In this document: positions 1-9,593 of the stretch, in pieces
Numbering within the stretch: position 1 is the stretch's first letter
Layout of the letters: each line of letters begins with the position of its first letter
DNA from: Lacrimispora sphenoides JCM 1415
GTDB lineage: Bacteria > Bacillota > Clostridia > Lachnospirales > Lachnospiraceae
Assembly: GCF_900105615.1 (NCBI RefSeq)
Contig: NZ_LT630003.1
Location: 3,856,501 to 3,920,500, forward strand
Direction of reading: 5' to 3'
DNA: 64,000 nucleotides
The notes under the pieces: generated by a model
The model's database searches: none
Told to the model about the DNA's origin: nothing
What the model saw: the letters and a program-made list of their open reading frames with translations, nothing else
Translations under genes and position numbers: made by a program

Positions 1-1254
1 CAATACAGGGCCTACCCCTGTAATATAAGCCGTATGCCCTGCATGGTGCTGCAGTATATCGTTTAATCCAATGAGATTCTGCATTGCGATGGTGTTAATC
101 TCATCAATAATTACAGGCCGGCCTTCTTTTACCGCGATTAATATTTCCTTCTCAATTTTCTTGATTTCCGTACCGAAGGCACTGTTACTTGCAACCAATA
201 AATCGGAGAAGCTGTTCCATATCTGTATTTTAAGCTGAAGCTTTTCTTCTACCGTCATCTGCTGAAGCTTATCTTCGTTTTCATGCAGCCACTGATAAAA
301 ATCTCCGATGATCATATCCAGATAATCATGATAGGATTTTTGAGAAAAGCTATGTTTAAGCGTCAGTGTCTTCTCCACAAACATATCTTCATAGGTCAGA
401 TTGTGAGAACCGGATATAAAGAGCGGCTGTAAAGATTCTATCTCTTCTTGCGTTCCATTTGTCAATATTTCCTTATAATACTGCTTTCGCTGTGTATATA
501 TCTCCTTGAATTTTTCAATAGCCTCTTTTTCCCCGGCCTTTGGATTGGCACTATACCATTTCTCCAATTGATCTTCTAGTTCTGCCTGAATTTTATTCTG
601 TATTGAAAAGTCCATGGCGGCTTCCGCGGCAAGCTGGGTCTTTCCGCTTCCTAAATGCCCTACAATATAAACCGGCATTCCAAGGTTTAAAGAATCTATT
701 ACCTTTTCCTTTGCTTCCATTACATAAGGAACCGTTACTAAGCGCTGCTGATGCTGGGTTTTTATATCACTCAGCAATTGACGGGTATGATAAAATTCCC
801 ATGCTTCGGCTGAGCTGTCCAAAAGCTTTTCTATCTCTTTTTTTAAACGCTCTATACGGTCAACCCTGTATCTCGTAGCGGAATTACTTCTGTGATGGGA
901 ATAATTATTGCTCTCATAGCTGATCCGCCTTTCCCATTTAAGAAAAAAAGTCTCGTACTCAATAAGAGTTTCAATTTCCTCTATTGTCAGACCCTGATTT
1001 GCTGTTTCCTTTTCAACATAGGCCCTGTATTTTTCAAAATATTCAATGTCTGTATTTTCATCTGTCACAGAGCTTTCGCTTTTTTCTTCAAATCTTCTAA
1101 AGGCCTTGAAAAAGCTTTCTTGCCCGTCTGTAACTTTATTGTGCTCATCCTCTAATAACTGTGAAGCTTCCTTTCGCAGCTGGTTTTCATACTGCTCCTG
1201 CATGGCTTCAATTGTGGGAATACAGCGCGGTTCAAAGTCGTGTTTGTCCTTCAT
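1..1254 (-). CDS. MoxR-like AAA ATPase, partial (C-terminus off the left edge)
   Basis: An open frame runs from ATG at 1254, preceded by an AAAGGGGA ribosome site, off the left end of the window; 418 codons are visible. Residues 1-180 are charged and helical without a domain I recognise. A Walker A motif GHLGSGKT lies at residues 199-206, followed by about 175 residues rich in charged and aromatic residues, then a Walker B VIIDEIN at 381-387 and the start of the following region. The DEIN-type Walker B fits the MoxR/McrB branch of AAA proteins, which work as chaperone-like or restriction-associated motors. The long stretch between Walker A and B is unusual, since MoxR proteins normally have about 60 residues there. 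Partner genes (for example a VWA protein) would lie outside the window, so the role is unknown. Confidence 0.8.
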   Translation of the reverse strand, partial: MKDKHDFEPRCIPTIEAMQEQYENQLRKEASQLLEDEHNKVTDGQESFFKAFRRFEEKSESSVTDENTDIEYFEKYRAYVEKETANQGLTIEEIETLIEYETFFLKWERRISYESNNYSHHRSNSATRYRVDRIERLKKEIEKLLDSSAEAWEFYHTRQLLSDIKTQHQQRLVTVPYVMEAKEKVIDSLNLGMPVYIVGHLGSGKTQLAAEAAMDFSIQNKIQAELEDQLEKWYSANPKAGEKEAIEKFKEIYTQRKQYYKEILTNGTQEEIESLQPLFISGSHNLTYEDMFVEKTLTLKHSFSQKSYHDYLDMIIGDFYQWLHENEDKLQQMTVEEKLQLKIQIWNSFSDLLVASNSAFGTEIKKIEKEILIAVKEGRPVIIDEINTIAMQNLIGLNDILQHHAGHTAYITGVGPVL

Positions 1255-1477
1255 GGAAAATTCCCCTTTGCACGATATTAATAGTCAAATAAATTCAAAT
1301 AAGTAACAAAAGCCTGTTTTCCACAGTTTATCATCCCGGTTCCTTGGGAAAGGTCCGTTTTGATAAAGGCTTCTGTTACTTTTATTTGTACAGTAAACGA
1401 AATTAAAAACCGTTATAGGACTTTAGAACCTTTCTTACACGGAATCTGTACATTTTTTAACTTGACTGGCTATAAAT

Positions 1478-1510
1478 TAAAATCCCGGCTTTAAAAAAAC
1501 CGGGATTTTA
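1478..1510 (-). terminator. Intrinsic terminator after oleate hydratase
   Basis: Perfect 11-bp stem (1478-1488 with 1500-1510) just past the oleate hydratase stop codon, followed on the minus strand by a T-rich run. The rest of 1255-1543 is AT-rich and shows no gene. Confidence 0.75.
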
Positions 1511-1543
1511 ACCTTTTTATCTAATTTCACAGCTTTGGTTATT

Positions 1544-3337
1544 TTATAAAACCCCACAATCTTTCAGCATTACCTCAATGTCCGTTCCTGCTAATTGCTT
1601 CATAATCTTGCTTTTTTTAAGAGGAGGCAAGTCTATTTCCAGTTTTTCTCCGTCAAGCAGACATACGCCTGCGCTGAGAAGATAACGAATATCGTAACGG
1701 GAAGCAAATACTTCGGGAACACCCTTTTCCACTCCGGTTAAAACATATACGGCTTCCATAGCTGTACGTCCGGAATATTCAATGGTAAATACTGTATCGC
1801 GGCCGGGATCATCCAATGTTTCAGCAAACTGTCCAAGGAAAGCAAAGTTTACTGCATTCTTAGGAACTACATAAGGACGGTCACCAGATTCACGGGGCAT
1901 AAATTGAGAGGTTATGAACGGCATCATTACTGGGATCGCTGTACATGTATTGGCTAACTCCTCTATTTCATCAACAGGCACTCCTATATGATACAACCAT
2001 TCTTTTGTGATTTCCTTGCCGGTACAATCTCTCATGGGCTTTTTAATATAGTCTCCCGGAACATCGGAGAATAAACCGTATACCCAAACTACAACGTCTT
2101 TTTCAGGCTGTCCGTAGTACTGTTCCTGACGGTTTATTGTCCAGCTCATAAGCCATGAAGAATCCAATGCGGTAACTATACCGCCTGTTACTGTACGGCC
2201 TGTATAAGGTGAGCGTTTTGTAATCTTTTCAATATATTTGGGCACGCTTTCGTCATGGCATGTTACAGTACAGGATTCCCAATTAGATTTTTCAGGCTCT
2301 CCGCAGAATTTATCCGGTCTTCCGAATTCATCGCATTGATCAGCGATATTTTTCCAAAGTGTCCAGCATCCGCCAAGCTCTTTATTGAAAGGAGCAGGCG
2401 TATTGTCATCACCGTATCCGGAGCCTTCTGTCATGGAACCGTTTGTAATAAATACTAAATCATTTTCCGACAAGTCCATGGAAATGTCTGTTCCTTCTTT
2501 ATCTACTGCAACAATCTTTGTAGCAACCTTCTTTTCTTGAGAAATTGCAAACTCTACATTGTTTACGGTAACTCCATATCTGAATGTTGCTCCATTTTCC
2601 TTCAAATATTTAACCATAGGCATTACGAAGGAAGTATACTGGTCATGGCGTGAGAACTGCAAAGCTGAAAGGTTAGGCAAGCCGCCCACATGATGTATGA
2701 AACGGTTCATGTATAGCTTCATTTCAAGTGCACTGTGCCAGTTTTCAAAGGCAAACATAGTTCTCCAATATGCCCAGAAATCACTGTCAAGAAGCTCATC
2801 GGAGAATACGTCTTCAATGGTTTTGTTTTCAAGCTCTACATCGGATGTTGCTACAAACATAGCAAGTTCTTTTGCAAGTTCCTGGCCTAAATTGAATTTA
2901 CCGTTGTCATAGCGAACGCCGCGTTCTTTCGTAATACGGCAATTGCTGTAGTTGGGGTCTTCCAGGTTTGTATAATACAGATGATCCAATACAGTCATAT
3001 TCGGATCCTCTGTGGATGGTAAAGAGCTGAACAAGTTCCAAAGGACCTCGAAGCACTGGCCCATTTCACGGCCGCCGCGTGCTACATAACCAGTGTTTTG
3101 CATAACTGCACCGTCTAAAGAACCACCGGGAATGTCAAGCTGCTCTAAAAAAACAATTTTGCTGCCGTCCATATGGGCGTCCCGAATCAAAAAGCAGCCT
3201 GCAGCCAAGGCACCGATGCCTGTACCGATTAAATAGGCTTTCTTATCTTCGATTCCTTTCGGCTTTCTTGCATGAACCAAAGCATGATATGTGCCGTTTG
3301 TAAGAGTAAGTCTTTCATCATGAGTTTTAATTTTCAT
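1544..3337 (-). CDS. ohyA: Oleate hydratase (fatty acid double-bond hydratase, MCRA family)
   Basis: This FAD-dependent enzyme adds water to the cis-9 double bond of oleate and related unsaturated fatty acids, giving 10-hydroxy fatty acids; it is thought to detoxify free unsaturated fatty acids. The 597-residue length is typical of the family. The N-terminal Rossmann signature GTGIGALAAG is at residues 38-47, with the acidic ribose-binding residue in FLEQ near 65. The family motif RGGREM at 87-92 carries the glutamate implicated in catalysis, and the HDQYTSFVMP segment carries the conserved tyrosine. I chose ATG at 3337 because AGAAGGG lies 6 nt upstream; a TTG 18 nt earlier has no ribosome site. 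It is divergent in function from, but adjacent to, a TetR gene on the same strand that may control it. Confidence 0.95.
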   Translation of the reverse strand: MKIKTHDERLTLTNGTYHALVHARKPKGIEDKKAYLIGTGIGALAAGCFLIRDAHMDGSKIVFLEQLDIPGGSLDGAVMQNTGYVARGGREMGQCFEVLWNLFSSLPSTEDPNMTVLDHLYYTNLEDPNYSNCRITKERGVRYDNGKFNLGQELAKELAMFVATSDVELENKTIEDVFSDELLDSDFWAYWRTMFAFENWHSALEMKLYMNRFIHHVGGLPNLSALQFSRHDQYTSFVMPMVKYLKENGATFRYGVTVNNVEFAISQEKKVATKIVAVDKEGTDISMDLSENDLVFITNGSMTEGSGYGDDNTPAPFNKELGGCWTLWKNIADQCDEFGRPDKFCGEPEKSNWESCTVTCHDESVPKYIEKITKRSPYTGRTVTGGIVTALDSSWLMSWTINRQEQYYGQPEKDVVVWVYGLFSDVPGDYIKKPMRDCTGKEITKEWLYHIGVPVDEIEELANTCTAIPVMMPFITSQFMPRESGDRPYVVPKNAVNFAFLGQFAETLDDPGRDTVFTIEYSGRTAMEAVYVLTGVEKGVPEVFASRYDIRYLLSAGVCLLDGEKLEIDLPPLKKSKIMKQLAGTDIEVMLKDCGVL

Positions 3338-3423
3338 TCTTAGCCCTTCTTTCAAGATTTTTATTTTAAATGTTAACTGAAGTAATGTTTAGCAAAATAG
3401 AATAATAACAGCAACAAAATCCG

Positions 3424-3446
3424 TATATTTTAATGACTAAAATATA
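3424..3446. promoter_or_regulatory. Inverted repeat upstream of oleate hydratase, operator candidate
   Basis: TATATTTTA at 3424-3432 is repeated inverted as TAAAATATA at 3438-3446 with a 5-nt spacer, about 90 bp upstream of the oleate hydratase start. The size and symmetry suit a TetR dimer site. Binding is inferred only from position. Confidence 0.4.
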
Positions 3447-3627
3447 GAGGTTTTATATATTTAAGCCGTTTATGAAAAACAGGCTTTTGTTACTCCCTTC
3501 ATGTTATTTTGCTGTAATTAGAGTTTGAGCGTTCACCTGGTGTTAACAATAGGAAATACCCCTTCAATTTTATGAACGCCGGCAACCTTATTTCCTACAT
3601 CATATAGCTTTTTTCACAACTTATCAT

Positions 3628-3680
3628 TAGACAAATAAGCCCCAGTGTTCAAAAATCGAACACTGGGGCTTATTTGTCTA
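3628..3680. terminator. 23-bp perfect hairpin between TetR gene and oleate hydratase
   Basis: 3628-3650 and 3658-3680 are exact reverse complements around a 7-nt loop. It lies 140 bp past the TetR stop codon and about 290 bp before the oleate hydratase start, so it probably ends TetR transcription, although a clear T-run is lacking on either strand. The rest of the 3338-3822 gap is AT-rich and shows no gene. Confidence 0.55.
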
Positions 3681-3822
3681 GCATTTAGACCTTAATATAA
3701 TCAAATTCCGTGAGCGGCAAATGCTTCAGAAAAATCAGCTTGAAATATTACCCTATCTTTCCAGCCTAATTGCTTATTCTTAAGTTCTTTTACTTTAATT
3801 ATCCATTTGATTTGGCCATATT

Positions 3823-4395
3823 TTAAAAATTAAGTTTTCCGCTCCTTTTAAGGGACTGTGTAATATGGCCGTCAAAAAGCTCGCCGATGCGTCTGATGAT
3901 TACATTGGGATCTTCTTTCATTCCCGAGCCTATCCAGCGCAGTACCATTTCAGTAAGAGCGCATTGATAGAAAGAGGCTATGAGTTTTTTATCTTTGGTG
4001 GAGGCTTGAATCCCTTCGCTTTCGCTTTCTCTTTCAACATATCGGTACATAACATTTCCGGCAACGCTGAAAATATAATTTTCCAATTCCTCTCTCTGCA
4101 TGGAATTATATACATGATAAACAGCTCTTCTGTTTTCCATTGCAAATTTAGCCGCAACAAGAAAGCCTTCCTCCCATGAAAGGGTATCGTTATACTCATC
4201 AATGGCATTTTGAAGCTCCGACTGGAAAATTTCCGATAGAATTGCATATATATCCGGATAATGGTAATAAAAAGTATTTCTGTTAATATCACAGGCTTTA
4301 ACAATATCTTTTACTGTGATTTTATTCAAGGGGCGCTCATTCAGCATTTTAATGCACATATCCCGAATCATCTTTTTTGTATATTGCTTTGCCAA
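3823..4395 (-). CDS. TetR/AcrR family transcriptional regulator
   Basis: A 190-residue TetR-type repressor. The N-terminal helix-turn-helix runs from about residue 6 to 50, with the recognition-helix pattern NRNTFYYHYP typical of the family; the remainder is the helical ligand and dimer domain, resembling the DhaS-like subgroup. I chose a TTG start at 4395 because GGAGG stands 6 nt upstream and the next residues (AKQYTKK) match normal TetR N-termini; the longer reading frame to 4497 has no ribosome site. A 14-bp palindrome lies 53-66 bp upstream. Regulation of the next gene downstream, oleate hydratase, is plausible (fatty-acid sensing TetR proteins are common) but is inferred from proximity only. 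Confidence 0.85.
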   Translation of the reverse strand: MAKQYTKKMIRDMCIKMLNERPLNKITVKDIVKACDINRNTFYYHYPDIYAILSEIFQSELQNAIDEYNDTLSWEEGFLVAAKFAMENRRAVYHVYNSMQREELENYIFSVAGNVMYRYVERESESEGIQASTKDKKLIASFYQCALTEMVLRWIGSGMKEDPNVIIRRIGELFDGHITQSLKRSGKLNF

Positions 4396-4447
4396 ATCAT
4401 ACCTCCAAAACCCAATATTTTCACTTAATATTATAACATGAAAGCCA

Positions 4448-4461
4448 ATATTTGCAAATAT
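4448..4461. promoter_or_regulatory. 14-bp perfect palindrome upstream of the TetR gene
   Basis: ATATTTGCAAATAT reads the same on both strands and sits 53-66 bp before the TTG start of the TetR gene, in AT-rich promoter-like sequence. It is a candidate autoregulatory operator. Confidence 0.45.
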
Positions 4462-4639
4462 ATTAAGCCTCCCCCTTCTATCCGATATCCCCCCCAAAAA
4501 TATTGCTCACGTAAGTTACAGCCACTAATTATTTAAACTTTGTATTTATAAAATTAGATTGTAACACAATAAAATCCAGCTAGAATAAGGATTTCCCTTA
4601 TAATGACCAATCTTTGTAACACTCAGGTATGTAGAAAAC

Positions 4640-4800
4640 TTCGTTTATTACAAACGAAAATCCTTGATAGTTGCAGGCTTTGCCTGCAATCTGCAGTACG
4701 GCGTGTAACGACCTATTCCTGCCATAAATTCTGCAAGGGCTTATGGCAGGGTCAAGGGAAGGCGTCCCTTGTCGGGTGAGCGAAGCGAAAGTAATGTTGT
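4640..4800. other. Hairpin-rich intergenic stretch
   Basis: Within the non-coding gap 4396-4871 there is a run of stem-loops: TGCAGGC/GCCTGCA near 4671-4689, CCTGCCATAA/TTATGGCAGG near 4728-4760, and CAAGGGA/TCCCTTG near 4762-4780, followed by GAGCGAAGCGAAAG. Its base composition is richer in GC than the flanks. It may be an RNA element or the remnant of a mobile element; I cannot place it in a known class. A minus-strand open frame across it (4598-4885) has no ribosome site and is probably not a gene. Confidence 0.4.
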
Positions 4801-4871
4801 ATAATTCCAAGCCACTGCCAATATACATATAATTAAATACTATTACCAGAATGAACACGAGGTGCTGTTCT

Positions 4872-5810
4872 ATGAAGCTTTTCAACTTTCCAGGCTTGAA
4901 TTGCTATTACAGCAGTGTTGTAAGTGCGGCAAATGCCTTTGGTATTCCTATTATTGACGCATTTGCAACGTTGTTTTCGGAAACCGATTTTGATTATAAT
5001 CCCTGTAGTAAGTCGTTTTCTTCCAAACGCCTACTTACAAACCTGAACCATATGGGCGCACATTCGGAAGTTTTTGCCTGCGGTATGCCAAAAGAAAACA
5101 AAAGCAGTTTCCTGCTATGCGACAAAGAAATGTATTTCATCATCGGAATGGACCCGTTTCACATTCATTGGACCCCGTCTTTTGGCAGGTTCAACGGCTA
5201 TCACTATTTTCTTGCCAAGCCTGCGGGCGGCAATGACTTTTTGTGCTATGATCCGACTTATGGTAACCAGAAAGAACCAATGACACAGGAGGTAATTGTT
5301 ACACACGCATTTGACATTACTAGCTTTTGTCGTTCCCAGAAGAATTCTTTGGAAACAGATGATTTGGCCGAGCTTTTAAATGTTGCAGAGGGAGATACTC
5401 TCTCATTTTGGCAGTTGCTTTCCCAAATGGAAGCGGGTAAAATACCACCCGATGGAGTGAAAAACTATAGTACATATTCCATTGCATCTCCTAGCGGAAA
5501 CAAACAAAACACTGACCGCGGGGTTGCCGAAAAAGCGGCCAGATATGTGGATTGTCTGATTCACAGCCGGCTGCTTTATGAATATTACCTCCAAAAACGC
5601 AAGCTTTTCCTTTTAAATGAGCTTACAATTTTTAACGCCGACTATTTCAACCGTTGGCAGGCGGTGAAAAACGGCCTGCTCAAGGCTTCCGTCCTCAGGG
5701 ACAATGCCGCGGTGCTGGAGAAAACAGAGGAGCTGTTTTCCAACCTGATACATTGTGAGAGGGAAGCGGCAAAAGCAATTTGCCAAAAGAGCGGGAAAAA
5801 CACGTCTTGA
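4872..5810 (+). CDS. BtrH N-terminal-domain protein (C39-peptidase-like), orphan
   Basis: A 312-residue protein whose N-terminus (FPGLNCYYSSVVSAANAFG, with Cys11) resembles the N-terminal domain of butirosin biosynthesis protein BtrH, a papain/C39-like fold found near nonribosomal peptide and aminoglycoside acyl-transfer genes. The middle (residues 90-140: FIIGMDPFHIHWTP, YHYFLAKPAGG, CYDPTYG) carries a possible His and Asp of a catalytic triad. The C-terminal third is helical. I chose ATG at 4872 because GAGGTG is 8 nt upstream; an ATG at 4851 has none. No carrier protein or synthetase lies nearby, so it stands alone. Its stop codon lies inside the stem of the following terminator. Family assignment is by motif memory, not by search. 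Confidence 0.6.
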   Translation: MKLFNFPGLNCYYSSVVSAANAFGIPIIDAFATLFSETDFDYNPCSKSFSSKRLLTNLNHMGAHSEVFACGMPKENKSSFLLCDKEMYFIIGMDPFHIHWTPSFGRFNGYHYFLAKPAGGNDFLCYDPTYGNQKEPMTQEVIVTHAFDITSFCRSQKNSLETDDLAELLNVAEGDTLSFWQLLSQMEAGKIPPDGVKNYSTYSIASPSGNKQNTDRGVAEKAARYVDCLIHSRLLYEYYLQKRKLFLLNELTIFNADYFNRWQAVKNGLLKASVLRDNAAVLEKTEELFSNLIHCEREAAKAICQKSGKNTS

Positions 5811-5844
5811 ATGGACTTTCAAAGCCCGTTTCAAGACGTGTTTT
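5797..5844 (+). terminator. Intrinsic terminator overlapping the stop codon of the BtrH-like gene
   Basis: Perfect 15-bp stem (5797-5811 with 5830-5844) followed by a T-rich tail. The TGA stop at 5808-5810 is inside the 5' arm. Confidence 0.85.
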
Positions 5845-5969
5845 ATTTATTATTTGTTTAACCTCATGATTAGCAGAGCTTTAACAAAGTCTTTGATGAA
5901 GTCATTGATGAAGCCTTTAATAAATCCTTTGGCAAAGCGTTTGTGAGATGCCTCCCGCTTTGTTTACCG

Positions 5970-8231
<2,262 letters not shown>

Positions 8232-8344
8232 TAAAATATCCTCCTATAATGGTGCAAATTATACTTTTATACTTATAAACCATCTGTATAAATAAAAAGT
8301 ATAAATATAAAGTATAAATATAAAGAGCTCTTCCACTCTTTATA

Positions 8345-8640
8345 TATTAATATATGCATTCCCTCTCTCTTCGATAAGACAGATCCCAGAACGGAACTCA
8401 GTTCCACTCATACGCTTCCCACTCTCTTCGATAAAGCCGATCTCATTCATGAACGGAACTCAGTTCTGCTCATATGCTTCCCTCTCTTCGATAAGGCTGA
8501 TCCTATTCATGAACGGAACTCAGTTCTGTTCAAACACTTCCCTCTCTTCGATAAGACCGATCCTATTCATGAACGGAACTCAGTTCCGCCCATGCGCTTC
8601 CCTCTCTTCGATAAGGCCGATCCATTCATGAACGTTACCT
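8345..8640. repeat. Five-copy 60-bp tandem repeat upstream of the collagen-like gene
   Basis: Copies repeat with an exact 60-bp period from about 8401 to 8640, with one more diverged copy at the left end. Each contains CTCTTCGATAAG, CATTCATGAACG and the inverted repeat GGAACT-C-AGTTCC. The array is 110-410 bp upstream of the collagen-like start. Because 60 is a multiple of three, one strand stays open as a repeated 20-residue frame, but there is no ribosome site, so I do not call a gene. Protein-binding array, promoter module or plain variable-number repeat are all possible. Confidence 0.85.
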
Positions 8641-8681
8641 AGATAAAAGATAATTCTCTATAACTTCATGTTTTTTTACAC

Positions 8682-8710
8682 TTGTCCTATGAAATTTTAA
8701 TCTTTATAAT
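8682..8710 (+). promoter_or_regulatory. Sigma-A type promoter of the candidate RNA
   Basis: TTGTCC at 8682-8687 and a perfect TATAAT at 8705-8710 with a 17-bp spacer. Transcription would begin near 8717. Confidence 0.6.
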
Positions 8711-8716
8711 TTCTAT

Positions 8717-8915
8717 ATACACATCATCAGTGGATGTAAAAGGGGTGCTTGTAGTTAACAACAATTTTGAAACTCTAAAATTGTATGTGCTGCATGTATT
8801 GAATTACGCGAATTTGCCAGATTCGCTCCCCAAGTGTTGCCAGCACTTGTTAGATGGTCTGTACTTTTATCTATCCGGAATGTTAGGTCTAAAAAAAGAG
8901 ACCTAACATTTTTTT
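8717..8915 (+). ncRNA. Candidate structured RNA of about 200 nt
   Basis: Between a promoter and a terminator there is no convincing gene but three local hairpins: an 8-bp stem (8761-8768 with 8777-8784), then two consecutive 6-bp stems, 8808-8826 and 8831-8849, whose 7-nt loops are both TTGCCAG. A strong terminator closes the unit. It could be an independent small RNA or a leader that once controlled the decayed peroxiredoxin just downstream. I do not recognise the class. Confidence 0.5.
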
Positions 8916-8916
8916 A
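8880..8916 (+). terminator. Intrinsic terminator of the candidate RNA
   Basis: ATGTTAGGTCT at 8880-8890 pairs exactly with 8899-8909 and is followed by a run of seven T. Confidence 0.85.
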
Positions 8917-8940
8917 GGTCTCTTTCTCTCTTTTCCATAT

Positions 8941-9483
8941 TTTCCATCCGTAAGCAATGTATTTACGCCAGTATGCACAACCGAATTTATCGCTTTTGCA
9001 CAGGCGAACGATCAGTTTGAAGCATTAAATACAAAACTGATCGGTTTGAGCATAGACAGTAACCCTTCCCATCTGGCATGGGTAAATCAAATCCGTTTAT
9101 TAACGGGCGTTCAAATTCCTTTTCCAGTCATCGCTGACCGCATGGCTGAAGTTGCAAACCTTTATGGCATGATTGCCCCGGATGTCAATAAGCAGGAAAC
9201 CGTTCGAAATGTCTTTTTCATTGATCCGAATCAGATCATTCGTGCGATCCTTGTTTATCCTCTAACGAACGGCAGAAACATTTCTGAAATACTGCGCTTG
9301 TTAACTGCTCTTCAAACAACAGACAAATACGGCGTAGTTACTCCTGCAAACTGGATGCCTGGCAGCTCTGTCATGGTCCCTCCGCCTGGTACTTATAATC
9401 AATCGTTGGAGCGGCTCAATGAACCTGAAACAGCGGACTTAAGCTGTATTGATTGGTTCTGGTGCTATAAAAACGAGCTTTAA
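8941..9483 (+). pseudogene. 1-Cys peroxiredoxin (AhpC/TSA, Prx6-like), 5'-truncated
   Basis: The frame ending at 9483 reads FTPVCTTEFIAFAQA from about 8962, the peroxidatic-cysteine motif of Prx6-like peroxiredoxins, and continues through the family C-terminus (SIDSNPSHLAWVNQI, PFPVIADR, NVFFIDPNQIIRA). Upstream of the motif, family members have about 45 more residues with the thioredoxin fold entry; here that part is missing or scrambled and stops or terminator sequence take its place. The first in-frame ATG (9046) lies after the catalytic Cys and has no ribosome site, so no active enzyme can be made. The break coincides with the terminator of the upstream RNA unit, suggesting that a deletion or insertion removed the 5' end. 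The family call is sure; inactivity is a strong inference. Confidence 0.8.
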
Positions 9484-9526
9484 AGGATCTAAAGGGGCGT
9501 TGACTGACACCCTTGAAAAAAAAAAG

Positions 9527-9558
9527 GCCGGTTCATGTTTTGTATGAACCGGCTTTTT
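9527..9558. terminator. Bidirectional terminator
   Basis: GCCGGTTCAT at 9527-9536 pairs with 9544-9553, with A-runs before and T-runs after. It separates the plus-strand peroxiredoxin remnant from the end of the minus-strand alpha-glucan operon. Confidence 0.85.
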
Positions 9559-9593
9559 CCATATGGTTTATTCCTTTAAATTCTGTATAAACT

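Noticed and set aside
4598..4885. Minus-strand 95-codon frame over the hairpin cluster
   Set aside because: No ribosome site, and strong stem-loops explain the sequence better.
8449..8631. Repeated 20-residue frame MNGTQF in the 60-bp array
   Set aside because: Open only because 60 is divisible by three; no ribosome site and copies vary without coding bias.
8345..8640. CRISPR array
   Set aside because: The units are contiguous 60-bp tandem repeats with no unique spacers and no cas genes.
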